DNA of 8,339 nucleotides from Chloroflexota bacterium (GTDB lineage Bacteria; Chloroflexota; Dehalococcoidia; Lucifugimonadales; JADFKI01): positions 1 to 8,339 of the forward strand of contig VXRI01000014.1 of assembly GCA_009838595.1 (NCBI GenBank). Reading direction: 5' to 3'. The translations under genes and the position numbers were made by a program. The notes beneath the pieces are model-generated. The model was not told where the DNA came from. It saw nothing but the letters and a program-made list of their open reading frames with translations, and did not search any database. Of the stretch, positions 5,792 to 8,339 are shown one piece after another. Each line of letters starts with the position of its first letter. Position 1 is the stretch's first letter.

Positions 5792-6681
5792 TAGCCATGC
5801 CAACATCTTCTGTTTTCCACTTCTTCGCCTGCCTCATGGAACGCAGAGGCTACTTCGTTCAAGACAATAAGCTTGAAGACTTCGCGTTTCCCCGAGACAT
5901 GATTGCGGCGGAATCCCGTTCGGGGTTTCCGGATTTCGTGTTGAAGACCAATCGCGACGCCCCACTGAGCGGTGGAGAGTTCATAGAACTCAAGGATGCG
6001 AAGTCGTATCAAATAGCCTCTTTCAACTCTACCCTGCCTAGCGCGGTTAAATCGGTTTCGTCGTTAACGCAAAACATGAAGAATCAACTGCTGGGAGCGG
6101 GAGAAGACATAGAAGCCGTTCCGCAAAGAGATGTCTATTATCTCGTCAGGGGGATCAAGCGAACCTTGTCGTCGCCATTAGCAAAGACGGTGCTGGTGAG
6201 CGGAGGATTCTTTGAAACTGTCCCTACCGGAGAAGTGCTGACAAGTGCGTTTGAGCAGGTTGCCGCGGCGTCTGCGTCCGACGATATGGATGTGTCCAAG
6301 CTCACTCGCCACTTGGACATTCAGCAAGCCAACTTCGCCGAGACCAGAAGGGTCGAGGGATCATCAATCTCCGTCCGCTTTAGGGTAATGGCTCAAGTCG
6401 ACCCACGCGCCAATCTTCTGTCTGAGGCCAGATTCCCGATGATTGCGGCGAATACTTTGACAATGCTGGTTCACGAACCGCAACTGACTGATCCTGATTT
6501 AAGGAACCAATACACTTGGGATCAAGCGCCTGATGCAATAAAGAACTGCGACGCATACAATCATTTGGCGCAGGCGCTCGACGAGATTGATAAGTCACTG
6601 AAAGAAGTCATCCGCGTATCGGTTCTGCGGCATCCTATGAACGGCCCGTTCTTCATGGCGCAAGCGTCCATTCACCCTTGA
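5788..6681 (+). CDS. Putative type II restriction endonuclease, PD-(D/E)XK fold
   Basis: I do not recognise a named family for this 297-residue protein. Near the N-terminus it has SGFPDF (P48-D49) followed 17 residues later by the segment EFIELKDAKSY (E67-L-K69). This is the spacing and form of a PD-(D/E)XK nuclease active site, with D49, E67 and K69 as metal and catalytic residues. A preceding helix (VFHFFACLMERRGYFV) fits the start of that fold. The rest is mixed alpha/beta without recognisable motifs and may hold the DNA-recognition part. Adjacency to a DNA methyltransferase is the main support for a restriction role. The frame is open from ATG 5740, but ATG 5788 overlaps the methyltransferase stop as ATGA, the usual coupled arrangement, so it is preferred; ATG 5797 is also possible. 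The gene is more AT-rich than the cobalamin genes. Confidence 0.62.
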   Translation: MIAMPTSSVFHFFACLMERRGYFVQDNKLEDFAFPRDMIAAESRSGFPDFVLKTNRDAPLSGGEFIELKDAKSYQIASFNSTLPSAVKSVSSLTQNMKNQLLGAGEDIEAVPQRDVYYLVRGIKRTLSSPLAKTVLVSGGFFETVPTGEVLTSAFEQVAAASASDDMDVSKLTRHLDIQQANFAETRRVEGSSISVRFRVMAQVDPRANLLSEARFPMIAANTLTMLVHEPQLTDPDLRNQYTWDQAPDAIKNCDAYNHLAQALDEIDKSLKEVIRVSVLRHPMNGPFFMAQASIHP

Positions 6682-6722
6682 AATGAGTATTTCCATGCAG
6701 ATAGAGAACCACCCATACGCGC

Positions 6723-6751
6723 TTGGCACCGCTATCTTTCTGCACTAGCAT
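6723..6751 (+). promoter_or_regulatory. Candidate promoter of the 83-residue protein gene
   Basis: TTGGCA (6723-6728, five of six matches) and TAGCAT (6746-6751, four of six) are separated by 17 bp. Transcription would begin near 6758, leaving a 28-nt leader that contains the strong Shine-Dalgarno AGGAAGGTGA at 6770-6779. It lies in the 104-bp gap after the nuclease gene. Confidence 0.4.
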
Positions 6752-6785
6752 CAGCCTAGTTGCAAAAGCAGGAAGGTGAATTACA

Positions 6786-7037
6786 ATGGGCGTAAGGTTC
6801 TACACTGCCACCGGCCGCTGCGTGCGCTTCGCTTCGTTCGATGCTGACAAGGCTGAGGAAATAAGAGAGTTCCTCTTGAACGACATACCGAATTACCGGA
6901 GCGACGACCATATCGCATACTACGATGATTTCGTACTTGCGGAGGAAGCGGATGAAATGCCGCCTGCGGTTGTAGCGTTTCTGTCCCGCTTGATTGACGA
7001 GAACGGCGGCAGTGTGGACATCACCTTTACGACATAG
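6786..7037 (+). CDS. Hypothetical small acidic protein, 83 residues
   Basis: I do not recognise this protein. It begins MGVRFYTATGRCVRFASFDA, which looks like two short beta strands. An acidic helical part follows (DKAEEIREFLLNDIP, 21-35), then HIAYYDDFVLAEEADEMPPAVVAFLSRLIDENGG (42-75) and a final strand SVDITFTT. There is a single cysteine (C12), no signal peptide and no membrane segment, so it should be a soluble cytoplasmic protein. The ribosome binding site AGGAAGGTGA ends 6 bp before ATG 6786 and is among the best in the window, which argues for a real gene. It sits between the restriction-modification pair and an enolase-family gene, 58 bp before the latter, with no obvious functional link to either. 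A role tied to restriction (control or anti-restriction) is not supported by any helix-turn-helix pattern that I can see. Confidence 0.7.
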   Translation: MGVRFYTATGRCVRFASFDADKAEEIREFLLNDIPNYRSDDHIAYYDDFVLAEEADEMPPAVVAFLSRLIDENGGSVDITFTT

Positions 7038-7095
7038 TGCACGCATAGCAGCGTACATCCTACCCTAAAGCATAGAACCTAACAGGAGCATCCAC

Positions 7096-8238
7096 ATGAA
7101 AGTAACAGACTTCCGCACCCTAGTTGTCGAAAACGAGCCGCCATACATCGGTGGACGCTACCTACTATGGCTGGAACTCCAGACGGACGAGGGCATCACA
7201 GGCTTGGGCGAGCGCATTACGGGCAGCACTTACTCGCGCAGACTGGGCGATCTGAAGTCACAGATCAGCCTCATCGAAGAGATGGTGCGGCAGTATGTCA
7301 TTGGCGAAAGCGCGTTTAACATTGAGAAGATTTGGGACAGGATGTACGCCTCGCGGCATGACTATCGCCACCCAAGCCTGCACGCTACGCCCGTGCTTTC
7401 CGCGATCGACATGGCATTGTGGGACATCGCGGGCAAGGCGGCGGGGCAGCCCATATACAATCTGCTCGGAGGCAAGTACCACGACACCTTGCGCGCTTAT
7501 GCCTACATGCCCGGTGGCTCGTTCAAGGACAATCCGGAGGCGGCAGGCGAGGTGGCGGCGCAACTGCTCGGAGAGGGCAACTCCGCGTGCAAAATCGATC
7601 CGTTCATGCCGACATACCCCATCCCGCGCGACATATCTCTGCCTGAAATTGAACACGCGGTGAAGATATTCGAGAGCATACGCGATGCGGTGGGCAACAA
7701 ACTGGAAGTGGGCATCGGCACGCACGGGCAGCTGACCACTTACAGCGCCATCCGCGTGGCGAAGATTCTCGAGCCGTATCACCCGTTCTGGTTCGAGGAG
7801 CCGGTGCCGCCGGAGAACATCGACGAGATGGCTCGCGTCGCCGCGCACACCAGCATCCCCATCGCAAGCGGTGAACGGCTCGTCACCAAGTACGAATTTT
7901 CGCAGCTCATCGAGAAGAAGGCGGCGCAGATAATCCAGCTGGACGTTGGGCAGTGCGGCGGTATCCTGGAAGCGAAGAAGATCGCCGCGATAGCAGAAGC
8001 GCACTACGCGATGATCGCGCCGCACATGTACTGCGGTCCAATCGCCGCCGCCGCCGCTGTGCAAATCGACACCTGCTCGCCCAACTTCCTGATACAAGAG
8101 GCGAACCAGGGTCCACTGCACAAGATTATCTTCAAAGAGCCGATAGTCTTTGAGAACGGCGCCATTATTCCTCCTACGGGACCGGGGCTTGGCATTGAGT
8201 TGGACGAATCCGTGCTGAAGAGCCGGATTGTGGAGTAG
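7096..8238 (+). CDS. Mandelate racemase/muconate lactonizing enzyme family protein (galactonate dehydratase-like)
   Basis: This 380-residue protein is an enolase-superfamily member, complete in length. The N-terminal capping domain (about 1-125) includes VLSAIDMALWDIAGKAAGQPIYNLLGG (100-126), diagnostic for the mandelate racemase group. The barrel domain has CKIDPF (165-170), IGTHGQ (207-212), FWFEEPVPPEN (231-241), IASGERL (256-262), IIQLDVGQCGGI (279-290) and APHMYCGP (308-315). Members abstract a proton alpha to a carboxylate with Mg2+ help, usually dehydrating sugar acids. The pattern resembles D-galactonate dehydratase more than mandelate racemase, with E235, E260 and H310 in expected places. 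The usual first metal ligand, an Asp two residues before H210, is G208 here, so the exact reaction should not be assumed. AGGAG (7084-7088) lies 7 bp before the ATG. The substrate is unknown. Confidence 0.88.
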   Translation: MKVTDFRTLVVENEPPYIGGRYLLWLELQTDEGITGLGERITGSTYSRRLGDLKSQISLIEEMVRQYVIGESAFNIEKIWDRMYASRHDYRHPSLHATPVLSAIDMALWDIAGKAAGQPIYNLLGGKYHDTLRAYAYMPGGSFKDNPEAAGEVAAQLLGEGNSACKIDPFMPTYPIPRDISLPEIEHAVKIFESIRDAVGNKLEVGIGTHGQLTTYSAIRVAKILEPYHPFWFEEPVPPENIDEMARVAAHTSIPIASGERLVTKYEFSQLIEKKAAQIIQLDVGQCGGILEAKKIAAIAEAHYAMIAPHMYCGPIAAAAAVQIDTCSPNFLIQEANQGPLHKIIFKEPIVFENGAIIPPTGPGLGIELDESVLKSRIVE

Positions 8239-8339
8239 CGCCGTGGAATTGGGAATACAAGGCTTTGGGCGCTATTTTGCCCCCATACTAACCATTGGTG
8301 CTAGTTGGAATCAGAGGGTGAATTGAGCAATAGAAAGTC

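Noticed and set aside
6683..6748. 21-codon frame starting just after the nuclease stop
   Set aside because: It is very short, has no ribosome binding site beyond the nuclease end, and overlaps the candidate promoter of the next gene, so it is probably chance.
7258..8121. 287-codon minus-strand open frame
   Set aside because: It is an antisense shadow lying fully inside the well-supported enolase-family gene, with no recognisable domains.
8239..8339. Terminator (GGGC-GCCC at 8267-8282) and a possible next gene starting at TTG 8323 behind GAGGG
   Set aside because: The stem is only 4 bp with no following T-run. The putative start leaves fewer than 20 bases in the window, so neither can be supported.

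Overview
The window reads as a chromosomal stretch of a moderately GC-rich bacterium. Gene density is high, nearly everything is on the + strand, promoters look like sigma-70 sites, and Shine-Dalgarno sequences are ordinary. Codon use and gene content would suit an environmental Chloroflexota (SAR202/Dehalococcoidia-like) or a comparable uncultured lineage, but there is no rRNA or marker gene here, so that placement is a weak inference. No tRNA, rRNA, CRISPR array or insertion sequence was seen, and no stretch over 300 bases lacks a gene.

Region 1 (1-536) is the C-terminal half of a major facilitator superfamily transporter, cut by the window edge. A 200-bp gap follows. It holds a hairpin-forming inverted repeat, a near-consensus promoter (TTGACG-N17-TATACT), and a 15/16-bp direct repeat lying over the -10 box and the start of the transcript.

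Region 2 (737-4843) looks like one transcription unit: cobalt-type nitrile hydratase beta, alpha (CTLCSC metal-binding claw) and the beta-N-like activator/metallochaperone, then two corrin-pathway genes, cobJ/cbiH (precorrin-3B C17-methyltransferase) and cbiA/cobB (cobyrinate a,c-diamide synthase). A 40-codon reading frame overlaps the activator stop and the cobJ start like a coupled cistron. All assigned functions involve cobalt: the first three genes make a non-corrin Co(III) enzyme that hydrates nitriles to amides, and the last two belong to cobalamin synthesis. No terminator or internal cobalamin riboswitch is evident between the two groups.

Region 3 (4849-6681) is a two-gene restriction-modification system with its own promoter (TTGACA-N17-TACCAT): a beta-class DNA amino-methyltransferase and, starting on an ATGA overlap, a protein with a PD-(D/E)XK pattern that I could not assign to a known restriction enzyme. 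The second gene is visibly more AT-rich than the cobalamin genes, consistent with horizontal transfer.

Region 4 (6682-8339) has an unassigned 83-residue protein with a strong ribosome binding site and a candidate promoter. After it comes an enolase-superfamily (mandelate racemase/muconate lactonizing, galactonate-dehydratase-like) protein in which the usual first metal-ligand aspartate appears to be replaced. The last 100 bases hold no recognisable gene.

The points most worth checking are the nitrile hydratase-cobalamin operon with its repeat-bearing promoter, the bridging 40-codon frame, the unclassified restriction-modification pair, and the non-canonical metal site of the enolase-family enzyme.
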